In this document: piece after piece, positions 1 through 13,107 of the stretch
Layout: each line of letters starts with the position of its first letter
Position numbering within the stretch: position 1 is the stretch's first letter
Source: Lanius collurio
Lineage: Eukaryota; Chordata; Aves; Passeriformes; Laniidae
Length of the DNA stretch: 64,000 nt
Reading direction: 5' to 3'
Assembly (NCBI GenBank): GCA_020086605.1
Contig: JACBWW010000016.1
Span: 17,164,458 to 17,228,457, forward strand
Notes under the pieces: generated by a model
What the model saw: the letters and a program-made list of their open reading frames with translations, nothing else
Databases searched by the model: none
What the model was told of the DNA's origin: nothing
Program-made: the position numbers and the translations under genes

Positions 1-1028
1 TGCTGCATGTTTAAAAACCCTGCTCTCTGCTCCCTTTTGAAACAGGCAAAGCACAGACTGCTAAGCCTTGAAGCTGGGGTCTAATTGAGATGTATTAATT
101 GTGGGGCCTGTATTACCCACAGCATGGCCTGGGATGCTGACTGCAGTGTGCTGAGGAGGATTGGACACCCTGGAACAAAATGGTAGTGGGAGAATTCACT
201 TCCTTCTGTACAGACTGGGCACATGCCATGCTGGGACATGATGAGAGCAGGCTTTCTGTTCAGTGATGGTTTCATAAGACAGATCAAGCTTCAGCAAATA
301 TCCCATGGAAGGAGGAGTAATGTTGTTTATGTCCTTAGCAGTGCTTAGTGCTGGTTCAAAAGGTAAGTCAAAAAAACCACCCTAAAAGCTGAAACAGAAA
401 TAGAGGTATGCAAAGCTAAAACCTGTAAAAAAACCTGCTAACGTTGCTTTGAGTTTCAAAAAGATGAACTGATTTAGAAAGAGAAGCTTGAAGAACAATG
501 AACATCAGTGAAGAGACGTGCATCTTTATAGTCTTCACAGAACTGAATTAAGGATCACTCTTTCAAGGCCGAGAAATGCTCTGTGTTCCCCCATCCTACC
601 TCTGAATAAGAATTAAGAATGGTTAGGAGCAGACTAAAGTAGATTGTTAATCCAGTGAGTAAGAGGAGATAATGACACAGCTTTAAAATAATTCAAAGAT
701 GAAATGTATGAACTGCTATTTGCACTGTATAGCCAATTGCTTAAAATAGTTTGAGGACTGGAAAATGGCAAATTGAGTACCAGTATTTTAAAAAAAGGGA
801 TCTCTGAGAGACTCATGGAGTTAGAATTGCAGATGTTCCCTTCATGCTGTAGTTGCCTAAATCCTAATTCCTACGAGTGTAATTTACCATTTGGTTGCGT
901 TAACACAGTATGTGCACAGAGCAGTCATTCAGATCACCCTGACAGTGTTGACCTCACTGTTTATACTCTGCTGTTAGAATACACTTGTCATCAGTGGCTT
1001 TATATTTATTTCTAGGTCACCCATTCAA

Positions 1029-1249
1029 ATCATACAATCATAGAATGGATTGGGTTGGAAGGGGCCTTAAAGAGCTTGTTCCAACCCCCTGCCATGGGCA
1101 GGGACACCTTCCACTACACCAGGTTGCTCAAAGCCCCATCGAGCCTGGCCTTGAACATTTCCAGGGATGGAACATCCACAGCTTCTTTGGGCAACCTGTG
1201 CCAGCACCTCCCCGCCCTCATAGTGAATAATTTCTTCCTTATATCTAAT
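1029..1249 (-). mobile_element. CR1 non-LTR retrotransposon, 3'-end fragment
   Basis: The + strand reads as the reverse complement of the familiar bird CR1 3' region: ATCATAGAATGG, then TTGGGTTGGAAGGGGCCTTAAAG, then CCATGGGCAGGGACACCTTCCACTA, GGTTGCTCAAAGCCCCATC, and CCTTATATCTAAT at the far end. The left edge has the short CATAGAAT-type octamer repeat that marks the CR1 3' terminus, so the element is inserted on the minus strand with its 3' end near 1029. Only about 220 bases survive, which is the usual severe 5' truncation. Short open frames across this region are by-products of the repeat. It carries no reverse-transcriptase sequence. Confidence 0.95.
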
Positions 1250-4200
1250 GTTATATGCATGGTTGTTCTTTTGACATAGAAAGGTCATATTCCCTGGCAA
1301 TTCTTCTGACAGTTACTTTTAAAAATTGAATTGATTGGCAGGTTCTTAACCCAGAAAGTTTTGCTGTTTCATAGAGATACATTTTCTTTAGAAATGTAGT
1401 TTTCAGTCAAGCTATAAGCTCTGAACAATTCAGAGCCCGGTGTTTACGTGTTTACTTGATCAGCAGAGACAGTAATTTAAACACCTCAACCCCTACCTTT
1501 CCCATCCAAAAGCACCGAAGAACTCTTCTGAGAAGCCATAGTGGTTTATTTGCAATCTTTTTTCCTTCCCCCCATGAAAATCTCAATAACTAATGCTATG
1601 ATGCTACTTCTCCTTGTTCTTTGGAAAAGCTGATATAGCTTTTTCTTTTTTTTTTTTAATTATTTTGCCTGGGATTGACATTGTCCTAGCTGCTCTGAAA
1701 CCTCTGTGATAATCTGCTTACTTGTTTGGCTGGGTAGGAATGGACTTTGGCTTTTCCTCTGCTTCCTGTTGCAAAAGCAGCTTTGAAGGCGGTACTGAGA
1801 AGGAAAGGGAGCTGCTAGTGTGGGAAATTCAGGTGCACAGGACAGAGCAAACTGCTACAATCAACTGATAATGCTGATGTCTGATAACTTGGAGGTATAT
1901 TTAGAATGCTGCTGCTGTTTTCATGTTTGTCTTTTGTCCATTGCAGCTCACACTTGCATTTAGTTGCTTTCTACTTCAGTGATTTCAGAAGGAAACCCAA
2001 GGAGATGGGGGTTTCTTCAGCTTCATTAACTATTCTGGAAAGAGCTTCTCCTTGCCTTAAATTCAACCTTGGCTGTACAGATTTGTGTTCTGCTATGAGA
2101 TCATTCTGTCAATATAAGCTTGTTTACTTCACAACTTCAGCAGTTTTGGGAGGCTCTTATCAATATTAAAACATCCACCTTTTGCACTAGCAGATTCTTT
2201 TTCATTGTGGAACTGTGATTCGCTGCTGCTGATTGTCAGTGTTTCTTTTAGGAAGACCTAATGTTTTGGTAGAATTGAATTCTCTGTTTGCTAATGTAGT
2301 TTCCTGTGTTATTTGCTGCATCCTGTCAGCCTCACTGTGCTACCAGCCTTCTGAGAAGCTCATTTTGTGGATGCATTTAGAAAAGGCTCTCCTTCTTTCA
2401 TGGAAAGAATTTTCTCTAGGGATGTTGCCAAGTCTCAAAAGACCAAGAAATGTTATGGCTTTGTATTTAAGTGTAATCAAACTGGCATTCATCATCATTT
2501 TGTCTCTTTAGAGCAAGAACAGCTCTGTAGATGAGTATGTATTTTTGGCATTAGCTTTAACCAAAATTGAAAGTAATGGTATAAATGATCTTGACTGCCA
2601 GAAACACTGAACAGTAGTAGGGAATCAAAGTTTCTGCAATTGTTCCTTCTTTCCTGGTAACTCCCAAGCCACTGGCCAATTTCATCCAGGCTTGAAAAGA
2701 ACAAGAAATGTCAAAAATAACTGTAATTGCAATACTATAAGAATTGGAAGCGAGTAGGAGACACCCCCTCACATTCTCTCAGTGACAGTCAGTTTGTTGT
2801 TTATTGTGGTTTGGCAGCACTGGTTAACATTCAAATATGACAGTGCTGGATTGACTGGGGGAGGTGCTGTCTCCAGTGGGGTGGAAGTAAAATAGGAGAG
2901 CCAAAGTTACCTCTGTCAGGACTATGGGAGGGAGCAAGAGACAAAAAGCCCAAACTCAAGTCTGTAAGAAATAGGGTGTCTAATTCTTGTTGCTCAAGAA
3001 GTAGCTTGTTTATATTGCAGTAATGAAAGAATCCGGCATCCTTCTGTTTCCAAAAGCGTTGATGTTCATGACCTAACTCTGGGCAAGGTTGGAAGGGCAG
3101 TTTTTGTAGCCCTTCTTGAAATGCTTCCTTGTTGTCAGTTTGGCACCTTGCTTTTGCTGTGGAAGGAGTGGTGGGATGCTACTCCAGTAAAGTGAAGATC
3201 TTTCCATGTGGTTGCCTTTGCAGTGTCCTGTGGTTGTCCCAAGCTGGGACTGCACTGCAGGGTCAGCACAAGGAAGTGATGGATGTCTTTCCTGGACTGT
3301 AAATCTGACCTTCCAGAAAGGAGGGAAGGGAACCCTCACGTTTTGGTTGTTCGTATTGGAACTGAGCATACTTGTGGCATCATCTGCAGTTTATTTCTTT
3401 GCTTTTCACTACTAACAACATTAAAAAAATTAGTATTCTACAAGCTTGAAAGACAGACTATTATCTAATTGGCTTTTGGTTAGGAGGATACTGATTTCTA
3501 GGTCAATGTAAAACAAATGAGCATTTAAATTGAAGAGGAGCAGCTGTTCCAAAGCCCCTTTCCACAGTGCCTGGTTTTGTTAAGGATAATTATGTCTAAT
3601 TTTAAATTATGATAGCTTTGAGTATTGAGCTTTGCCTTGTTACATCCACTATCTCAGTCTCCTTCATCAGTAAGAATGTTCTATCAGGGAGCTAGGTTTC
3701 TGATTGGATTTATTTTTCTGGGCCTTTTGAATTATGAAGAGAAATGCAGCTTTAAGGATGGGGTTTTCAACACTTTCATGCCAATGTTACCACGCTCACA
3801 TTTTATTTTTCGAGGTCTCAAAACTGATACAGTGTGCCTGATTCCTGTGGAAAGATACTGCTGGGAAAATACATATTTATATAAAAGTGTAAGATTTTTG
3901 TTCATATTTTTAGCTTGAGAATGGAAACGTCAGACTCTAGTGCTGAAGAATCCAAGAAAGCTCTTGTCAGCCTTGGAAGGAAACATATGCTAAAGATGTC
4001 CTGTGGATTGCATACTGCTTGTTTCAATTAACACATTGATATTCTCTGTCAGCTCTAGACACAAAAAGCCCAGGTGACAATTCAAATGATGCATGAAAAT
4101 AATATTTCAATTTTTTCTGGTGAGCTCAGATTTATTTAAAACAAAGGACAAAAGATTTCAAATGCTTTGGTCAGTGTTATATTAGTAACTCAGTCGTATG

Positions 4201-7200
4201 TCTGAAAACTTTAAAGAACATATATTGTAAAGATAGTGCTGCTGCAATGAAGCACATTTGTTTTTATGAAACATTTGTTTCTGGACATGACAGTATTATA
4301 GTGTTACACATAAGATTTTATGTTGGAGTTTAATTTGGACTAAAGTGTAACTGTGTCAGGAAATGTAAAATATGTATATTTGCATACTAAATTGAAGTAC
4401 AAGCATTTTTTTACCTGCTACTTTTATGAAAAAAGACATGTCTTCACATGCCTTTTAAAATAATTATTGCCACACTTTTCCTCTGAGAAATATTCTTTAA
4501 GTCAACAATTAGACTGTCTTTTGTTTCTTCTCCCCTGATCGAATGTAAATTGTTCTATAAAAAACAAAACAAAACAAAAAAAGTTTGAGAGATTGCCAAA
4601 TTATTACTATGTCCCTACTTTTTTTAAAAATGAAAAATAGCTTTCAAAGGAAAAAAAAATACAACCAGGAGAACTCATAAAAATGGGAGGTCTGATGCAG
4701 ATCCTGGAGAAGAGGGAGAATTGAAAAAAAATATCATTGTACTGTCAATCTTTGAAATCCTGAATGAATTTATTCTTTTTATCTTTCTTTCAGTTTTTGT
4801 TCGAGTTTAGTGGATAAATGTTGGAAAAAAAGGGATGTCTATAAAAAAGCTTTTAACTTGTCTAGCACTTTAAGGGGATGACACAATTGTGAGAAATCAA
4901 TAGCAAAGTTTTGTCTGAGACCAGAAACAGAAGAATAAAAATCTGTCAGAACTCATCAGTAAAAAGCTGCTGTGAGATGTCTCCCTAGATATCGATGTAA
5001 GCTTAGTCAGGTATAAACAAGGAGAGTAGGAGAGGATAAAGCCCTCTAATTCCAAATGTTTTGGCTTATCTTCAAGTATTTATTTCAAAGGCAGCGTTTG
5101 AATGTATATCATGTTGGTCTTAAGCCAGCAAAATGGTGCAACCTTCAGAGTCTTGTTTAAGCACTTTAATGTCAGCTGGAAACCATGGTAAAATTCTTGG
5201 TATATTGAAATGAACTGCATGTGGATTAAGTTTGAAAAATATAATCAGTGGTGTAGACTCTATTCTGAGCAGAATAATTAAAGAAAAAGCAGTTGTTGAG
5301 TTTCATGACATTTTTCCTCATGGGTTCTTGCCTAATGAGTGTGTATGACAGTGTGAATCATTATTTGTAACTGTTTTAGTGGTGTAATAGAAGAGGTTCA
5401 TTGTCTCATGAAACATCAAGCGTTTGTTTTGAAGAAATGAGTGTCCAAAATGACAAATATTCTGCAGATACAAGTGGGAAGAGGATACATTGAAATACAG
5501 CTTGGTTTAGTCTCATACCTCTGCAATTTGTTGTCCTTAAATCTCTTTAGTTATAAGTAAGTGCCATCTTTCTATAAAATTTGTCTAGCTTGTACTTCAA
5601 AGTCAAATGTGGCTTTATTGATGAAGTTAGTTTTGGAAGCAGAAGAGTTTGGGAGGAGTTTACAGAAAAGGGAGGTCTGTGTGTGCAAACCACTGCTGCT
5701 GTGGTGAGGCTGCAGGAAGAGAGCTGCTAGTCAGGAGAGTGGATAGTGGAGGAAATCTTTCGTGTACAGTAAAGTTTTGGGAGTATTTGTCAGCGTGTGT
5801 TGGCTTGAGATACGAGGTGCATCTGTAATTTGTAGCTTTATAGAGACAATTTCTAGGGCAAAATAGCTTCTGGGCTAACTGGATTCATAATGTCTTTCCT
5901 GTGGGGTTCTTGAAACTACAGGCTTTGTTTCTATAAACTTTCAGTAAATGTCAGTAGCTTCATTTGGGAAAGACACAAGTTGGAATTGAGTCCTTGAACT
6001 TAGTGTTTGTTGCCGTTCTGATCAGAGGTATTCATTGCTGAGGTTTAAGTCTTAATGTCTCTAAAGCATGAGGGTTGTCTTATAATAAAGAAAGAGAAAC
6101 ATGATTTTGGTAATGTAATCAAATCGTTTACTAAACAGAAATTATATTTTCTTCAGGTTTAAATTTGCAGCCTGTATTGAAAAAGGCTTTTCTGCCTATC
6201 AAAGCCACGTTTCTTTTAAAAATGGCATTGCATTTGAAATGTAGTATGAAAGAGGCTGGTCTCCATTCTGTTCTAATGGCAGTTCAACTCCAGAACATGA
6301 ATCTGCATAGTGACTCCAACATTTCTTACACATATTAAATCTAATTGGAGATTGCTTTCCGAGGATGTTAGCTTTCAAAGGGGGCTTGAGCCAAGGCTCT
6401 GCCTGGAAGCTGGTGTCTCCTCTGTACCTTCTCTGGTACAGCATGGAAGCAGTTGGTCTGTAGATGAATGAACTCTTTCCTCCAGCCCTGTCGGCAGCAA
6501 ATTTACATTTGTATGGAAGATGAGTGGGAGTGCCGCCTTTCATAAGGCACTGCATGTGGGGGATGGGGCAGTCTGGCCCAGGCACCTAAACCGAACAAAC
6601 CGGGAACAGAAAATGCGCTGTGAAAGCCTGAGCATTGTGTAAACCTTGAGGATTTTCGACATTTTTTCAGCGTTTCTTTTTCTGGGACAAGCCTCATAAG
6701 CGGTGGTTCAGGATGAGTTCCTGCTGTGGTTCATTGCTAATGCACAGCTTTGCTCCAAAGGTCTTACTTTATCAAACTGAATCTTGTAAATAGGCAAGAC
6801 ATCCAGAAGAAATTCAGACAAGCTGTCAAGGCGAGTTTCCTTAGGTTGGCTGCCAAGTTGTGTTTCTTTCTTGTTTTTTTTTAAACAAGTTACCTCATCA
6901 GCCTTCCTGGTTTTAGTAGTCTGTCAGTGTATCTTGAAGAGACACGCTTTACAATCTCCAGATAAACACAGCTTGATCAAAATAAATAAAAAAGCCCCAA
7001 GCACTTAAGTTTCAGATTGACAGTGAAACATTTGGCTCATTTTTTTTTGCACAGATAAATGTTACCGAAGGCTTTAAAAAAAATTCACTGAAATTGTCAG
7101 CTTATAAAATTTTGGAAAGTGATCTTTTTTTCCCATCAGACAATATGTTATGTACGGAAATGTTATAGCTTTAAAGTTTCCCACCGCTTGATGTCTTGTT

Positions 7201-10200
7201 GCTTTTAGTTTTGATTAAATAGAGTAAAAACTATAATGAATTGGGAATTATGAAAAATGTAAGTTTTGATTCTCAGTATTTTAGATCAGGGAATTGGTTC
7301 AAAAAGTTCCTTGATAATAAAATATGTAATTAAAAAATTTCATCTTGCTGCAGAAAATTGAAAAGGTGTTGATCCTTTTAGCCTGATTTTTGGATAGGAG
7401 CACTCTTTATATGGCAAAATGTGAATTGGTCTTCATGACAAGATCATCCTTTTGTGTAGTGCTGATGTCCTTCACACCACGTCTCCAATGATGGGGCCCT
7501 AGTTGTGTGAGAGGCTTTCTGGTGTTTTTGTAGTTAATGTGAACTATCAGAAGTTTCTAAGTGGTCAATATAAGTAGACTTGGACCTCTAGAATTTTGAG
7601 TTCAAGGTGTGCAGCTATTGGATTCACTTAAGCTATGCTAGAGAGCTTACACATTTTTGATCCACATTGTGATGATTTGATTGCCAAGATAATCTTTACT
7701 GGTTTTGCTTTTATGGTAATGGTAGGTTTCAATCCTGATGCAACAGTATAAACCAGGAAAGATGTCAGGATGCAGTGCTAAGAACCTGAAATGTCTAGGA
7801 AGTCATGGCAAAATTATTTTCTCTGTTTTAGTTAATTCTTAGTTTTTTTCATGGATGTTGAGTGATACCTGAAATACACTTCAAATTTCAATTACAATTT
7901 AAGATACATAGAAAGCATTTTATATTCAGCATAGCAAGTACAAAATGCAAACTGAACACAGCTCAGAGATGAGCCATGTGATTCTACACAGATATGTCTT
8001 TGTGCATATGTAAATGCACTCCTTAATACAGTAGATAAAGAATCCTTTCTTATTTATCCCCCTTTGCAGTTGCTTTGGTGAGTAGAAAATGTGAGTAATA
8101 GCTTATTCAGGATTTCTCAATTATATTTTAGTAAAATGTATTGTACGCAGGAACAGTCACATGACTTCATAGTGACTTCCTGTGCTCATTGCTTTCATGA
8201 CTGGGAAATTAGTCTGCCCTTGGTCATCTTCCACTGATGCTATTTGGAAACCTCTGGGCTACAGAACAACTGAAAGAATTGTTGTTTTGGTTATACTGAA
8301 ATTAATAGACTCCAGTCATTTTCACCTTGGAAATGTTCTAACCTCTCAGATATTTTTCTTCTTCAAGACAGAGAAGTGATAGATTTTGGTAGCAGGCAGT
8401 GGAATGGGGTCTGAATCAGCATGAATGAGAAGAGATTTCTTCTTATAAAAAGGCATAAAATGCTGACCAGAATCCAAGCACAGACCCTTCCTAGAAACCT
8501 CGGAGAGGGAGGATTGGTCGCTGTCTAGCGCATAAAAAGTAAAGTTCCGGGTCCTCTTAATGTTCTTCGATGTCTGGTCATACACGTGGTCTTTCCTGGA
8601 ATAATTAAAGGAGATTGAGTTCATAAGGTCTTTTAAGCCTGATGTTTTTCTACTCTGAAAACATTTATTTGGGATCTTTCATTTTATCAATATTTATCTC
8701 AAAGTATAAATAACAGACATGATTTTTCCATGGTGATGTCATCAATATCATATCTAGAGGCAATACCACTCATTTATGATGTGTAAGTTCTTTTGGTCTC
8801 TTCAAAGCTTCCTGGAACTGTTATAGCTACACACTATTTTTAGAATTACTTTTCAGTTTGCAAATTCACTGTTACACCTCGTTCCTTTTTGGAGTTGATT
8901 CCTTTTAGGATGAAAGACACTGTTGTCTTCAGCAAGCACTACCTTTGGACTTTCTACCTAAATAACAACACAAAATGATCACACTGGCTGAGCCTAGTAG
9001 TTTATCTCTGATAGCAGGTGTGTAAGGCAGGGTCTCTGCCCAGAACACTTGTGACTGTTTATGACTCTGGGGCATCTTCAGTGTGTTTTCCTCTTTTAAG
9101 AATTCTTGGCAGATTCTTCAGTGCATTTGTCCAAACACTTCTACCTATGCTTGTGATTCTTTTTCCCCACCAACCTTTCATAGCGAGAAATAGCCCAATG
9201 TGACTGTTATGTAAAGCAGTCCCTCCTTTTGTTTCTTTGGAAATTGCTCCTAGCCTTGTTTAATTCATCCCTGTATTGGTAAGCTGATAAAATGTCCTTC
9301 CCTACTTACCAGGCTTACCCTTGCAGGAACATACTGGAAGTTCATGGCTCTTTCCATTTCTTAATGTCTTCAAATCAATACTGAATAAAAACTTTTTCAG
9401 AGCTTTTTCAGAGCACTGCAGCTAAACAGGGATTGGTTGGATTATGTCCAAGAGATCCCAATACTACACTACCCTTTCACGTTCCTTGTTGCTGCAGAGC
9501 AAAGCAAAATTTTCTCCAGATATGTCAGTTCGATGGAGGGAGGAAGAATTGAGTTGGGAGCTTACTAAGTTGTTGGTGAACCTACTTTGAATTCCCTCTT
9601 TTAATCCCCCTTCCTAATTTTTTTTAGTGGAGTGTTAAGGTAGGTACTCTAATTCTTAAAGGACTCAAGTATTACATGGCCACCTTATATTGATTATCTT
9701 TTCTGATAAACAGGTATTTTGTTAGACCCTTTCTGAGTGTTGACTGCATCTGGAAACTGGGAAATTTCTTCTAGAATTAACTTTTTATATAATTGATAAA
9801 ATTATATTTTGTGTCCTTCAGTTTCTTTAATATGTTTCAGTAATATATCCTTTAGTGTAAAGTTTTATACAAATACTTTCTCATCTCTAATTGGAGATTT
9901 ACCTGCAGGCCTTTTAGGATGTTAAAATGAATATCTAAGGGTGGCATAATCTCTTGGTGAAGTGACAGATAAATTTAAATTTCTAAAGGTAGTATTTTGT
10001 AAGAAAAATTTTCCATGTCAGAGTTGCTTTTAAATTCCATTTGTCATTTGCTTGTTTCAGTTTGATAATAAATATTTTCTTCCATCATTGATTTTCTGTG
10101 GTAGATTTTGTTGAAGAAGAAAAAAGGGGAATGGATGAGTCTTAATGGTTAAGTAAGAGGGAAGAAAAGGTAGTCACTCCATTTGTGATGTTTATGTGGT

Positions 10201-11029
10201 GGTTTTTGATCTGACATTTAAATAAACATTGTTTGCACTGAAGAAAGGGAAGGGGAAAGGGAAGCTGGAGGAAAAGCCATGCCTGCTTTTTTTCCAGCAG
10301 CCCCAATTGGCTTCTCTACCCCAGAAAATGGGTAGGTGTGGCAGGCAGCCAATTTGAAAGCATCCTCCTCAAGAAAGCTTGAAATTTGGAAGAGAACAGA
10401 TGATTCTCATGGAATTTTGAGACTCATGCCAGCCTCAATCAATTACAAGTCACTTGTGAAGACATATTGAGAATTGGCAATGTCTGAATATTACAGTAAA
10501 TAATCCAGGAAGGATTAGATGTGTATGTGCCAATTAGAAAGCTTCCAGTTATGTTATGGGAATAAGTTATGGTTATATACTACTGTTATCTGGCTTAAAC
10601 ATTTTCATTTAGTGGCTGATTTAGGAAGAGAATACAATGAGAATGATGTTGCATGTTTGTTAAGATGCCTTGATTCCTCTCACAGAATGTGTTGTTTAAT
10701 GCTGGTAGTCTTAGAAGAGGTAAGATCAATGATCTTGTTAGTGCATGGTCTAATATAAATATTTCTGAAATCTATTGTAGACTAAAATAAATTGCAAAGT
10801 GCATGTAATGTATGTGAGCATGCATGCCAAAATGCTTTGTTTCTGAGATTTTTCTTAAGTAAAAATAGAATTTCTTTGGTATGAATGTCTGATAACTGAA
10901 GTTAGTATTTTGTATTTTTTTCTGAGGAAGCTTATTTGATGGCAAAATGCGGGACATGATATTGAGATCCTATGATAATTTGATGCTCCTATCTGCTTTT
11001 AAACAGAGCTTAATCTGTATTTTCTATTG

Positions 11030-11340
11030 CTGTTCGCCCCGGTGACACATCCTTAAATTCTCACGCAGAGTTTTGCGGCTGGCTTGATGTTTCCCAGGCA
11101 GGTTGGCAAAAGGAGATGCTGTTCCTTTAAAATGAAGTGGCTCACGGAGTTGTTTTCAGAAGCGCAGGTTTTTATATGGTACAGTAGGCTCCATGCAAAT
11201 GAGCTGCCTGCCCTCTCGGAGCGCACAAAGGCGCTGCAGCCTCACTCGGCGTTCGCTTGTGTAAAACGGCAGATGGAAGGAGGGACGGCAGCGGGAGGAT
11301 TTATTAGCTACTCTCAATAAAAGACCACACTCGCTCCGCA
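11030..11340. promoter_or_regulatory. CpG-enriched patch, candidate promoter or enhancer
   Basis: About 17 CpG dinucleotides fall within 310 bases, in sequence whose surroundings have very few. The patch holds a perfect octamer ATGCAAAT at 11193-11200 and a TATA-like TTTATATGG at 11171-11179. It lies 1.7 kb upstream of the MAST first coding exon on the same strand. I could not find a convincing splice donor inside it, so it may be an upstream start site with a long 5' leader, an enhancer, or an unrelated conserved element. Confidence 0.4.
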
Positions 11341-12170
11341 GAGGATCAGAAAAAGCCTGGTGAATGGGATTGAGTTGTATCTGCTTTCAGCTGACTTTAC
11401 AGTGATGTGTTTAGCTCATGTGACTCGGTCACTTAGCATGAAGATCAGCTAAAGATTTCCGTGTAAATCTCCGTTCCTTTAAGCACCGCCAACCTGTGTG
11501 CTTGTATGGAGACTCTTTTTGGTTTGCAGCTGTCATAACTGTGGGAATAGGAACGCTCCACCGAGCTGTGGTAGGCAGCCCACGGTCTGGGCTCTGCTTG
11601 CTGTTGCATTTGCACACTTGAGGATGTCTGGCTGAAATCCCCTCATAAACACAGCTCTTGATGGAGTTTGAGTTATATATCCTCATGAAATCCTTCAGAG
11701 TCTGAAGTTAGGTTGTTTTTAAATACACTGTTTATATTCAGAAGTTATAAATAGACTCTTCCTAAGCTTTTATCAGGAGATGAAATCTGTTGCTAAAGCT
11801 TTCTGCTAAAAATTTGAAGGTTGTTGCGGCAGTAGAGTGTTCATTATATTTGTAATATTTTCTTTTTTCCTTTTTAGTCTAGAAAGGGCATGTGTAGGAC
11901 AAAGGCTTCTTGACATGCTCAGTAATTTAAATGATACTGGGATGAACATACCTAGATTTTTATTTTTACTGAAATGGTGTTTGGTATAGCTAGAAGCTTT
12001 CTTGTTGTTTCATTTTTAAACACATGCTGTATGCTCATGTTTTAAAATGGGATTGGCATAAAGGACCTAAAGGGGCAAAGCCTTTTTTCACCTTGCCGGA
12101 GTTGTCTGTGTGAAGGTAGCTGGAAAACAGAAGCTGCAGGACAGACTAAAAAAGCCTCAGATGAACTGTG

Positions 12171-12266
12171 CTTTTTCCTTTTTCCTCCCACCTCCCCCCC
12201 CGCCTTTTTGCCATGGATGATGATGAGGGAAGGGCTTCTTCAGACAGCTCTGTCAGTGATGAATAG
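12171..12266 (+). other. Pyrimidine/C-rich tract followed by a 17-codon Kozak-started frame
   Basis: A tract of almost pure pyrimidine, including eight consecutive Cs at 12194-12201, ends just before GCCATGG, a near-ideal start context. The frame from 12213 encodes an acidic, serine-rich 17-residue peptide (MDDDEGRASSDSSVSDE) and stops with TAG at 12264-12266. Beyond the stop the same frame stays open in blocks to roughly 12500, broken by TGA and TAG. I do not recognise a family. It could be a decayed coding relic, a small upstream frame in a 5' leader, or chance. The opposite strand of the C tract is G-rich enough to be a possible G-quadruplex. Confidence 0.25.
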
Positions 12267-12940
12267 ATGAATGAATTCTTAAATGTTCAGAACTTGCAAC
12301 ATGTGTTCCAGACCCTTCAGCACATGAGAGTCGCAAGATCTCAGCAATGAGCTGAAGAATGTGCCGTGCCTGCTGCATGTGAGGAGCCCAGCATACCTCA
12401 GAGATAGCAGAAACAAAAGAATGTGTCACAGTATCTGAAGAATCTGACAGTTGCTTTGTCTTGTAAAGGAATTTTTCAGAATTTGGAAAAATAATTTTTT
12501 TGTGTTTTAGGTGCCAGTGTATCCTGTGTGCCCATATTATTGCTTTTTTAGTTAGCGTGACTGTGTATTTTTTAAAGGAAATGTGACCTGGATTTTGTGA
12601 GCTTATTATACACAGTAAATGAAGGCAGCTGTTTTAGTTTACTGATCCTTTATAAGCGCTCAAGTAAATTGAAATAAAGCAAAATTATGTGTGTGTGGGA
12701 TCTGAATTAAATTCCACTCTTTGGCCTTATGTGGAGTAGTGGATTATTATTGTATATTTGTAGAGAGTTGTGTGTATGAGGGGAATGAGACATCCAACCT
12801 TGAAAAGATTTAGGAAAGTCGAACAGATTTTTTCCAATGTGAGCTGCTAAATCTGCCACAAAGAGGCAGGCAAAATTACGTACAGATAGTCAGAGACCGT
12901 GGCTGCAGTTCTTCATGACAGGCAAGTGAAAGACCATGTC

Positions 12941-12950
12941 CTATTTTTAG
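12941..12950 (+). promoter_or_regulatory. MEF2-type site between two CAAGTG motifs
   Basis: CTATTTTTAG is a full match to the MEF2 consensus YTAWWWWTAR. CAAGTG motifs (E-box form, also NK2-like) occur about 20 bases before it and immediately after it. The cluster is about 120 bases upstream of the ATG at 13069, so it could serve as an A/T-rich core promoter element or a muscle/neuronal activator site for the short MAST transcript. The sequence match is direct; function is inferred. Confidence 0.35.
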
Positions 12951-13068
12951 CAAGTGGACGGAGGGTGAGTGGGAGGGGGAGAAAAGTTTGAAAATAATGG
13001 ACTTCTTTAACAGTTAGAGAGCAAAGCTAGCAAGAAGCAAGTGAGTTTTAGTGATCAGCAGTCAAAAT

Positions 13069-13107
13069 ATGGATGATTCAAGTATTCTTCGAAGACGAGG
13101 GCTGCAG
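13069..13107 (+). CDS. MAST4: First coding exon of a MAST-family kinase (short-isoform start)
   Basis: Thirteen codons read MDDSSILRRRGLQ and stop exactly at a consensus donor, CAG|GTAAGT, in phase 0. The ATG has A at -3 and G at +4, and an in-frame TGA at 13042-13044 closes the frame upstream, so this is the start. The peptide matches the known short N-terminus of MAST kinases: human MAST3 opens with a very similar M-D-E-S-S-L-L-R-R-R-G-L-Q and then KELSLPRRG, which is what the exon at 44956 encodes here. MAST proteins are cytoskeleton-associated Ser/Thr kinases with a DUF1908, an AGC-type kinase and a PDZ domain; none of those exons is in this window. The segment is basic (RRR). Gene choice: MAST4 is preferred over MAST2 because of exon 2 and the very long introns; MAST3 is unlikely. 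A longer isoform probably starts upstream of the window and skips this exon. Confidence 0.85.

Larger units (their letters stand above)
1..13068. other. Upstream region: 5' flank / intron of a longer isoform
   Basis: No coding exon was recognised between the left edge and the ATG at 13069. The region is AT-rich, with stops in all frames and ORFs no longer than about 128 codons that lack domain or splice support. It contains a CR1 fragment at 1029-1249, a CpG-enriched patch at 11030-11340, a C-rich tract with a short Kozak-started frame at 12171-12266, and a MEF2-like site at 12941-12950. MAST2 and MAST4 long isoforms have several exons 5' of KELSLPRRG, so this stretch is probably an intron of such an isoform and the promoter-proximal flank of the short one. 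About 1250-11000 shows nothing that I can name. Confidence 0.6.

Noticed and set aside
301..362. Signal-peptide-like short frame (MEGGVMLFMSLAVLSAGSK) running into AAAG|GTAAGT
   Set aside because: It exits in phase 1, which does not fit the MAST exons, and there is no CpG patch, upstream exon or family match. A chance donor is the simpler explanation.
6199..6585. 128-codon minus-strand open frame
   Set aside because: No domain, composition or context supports coding, and the frame carries no recognisable family motif.
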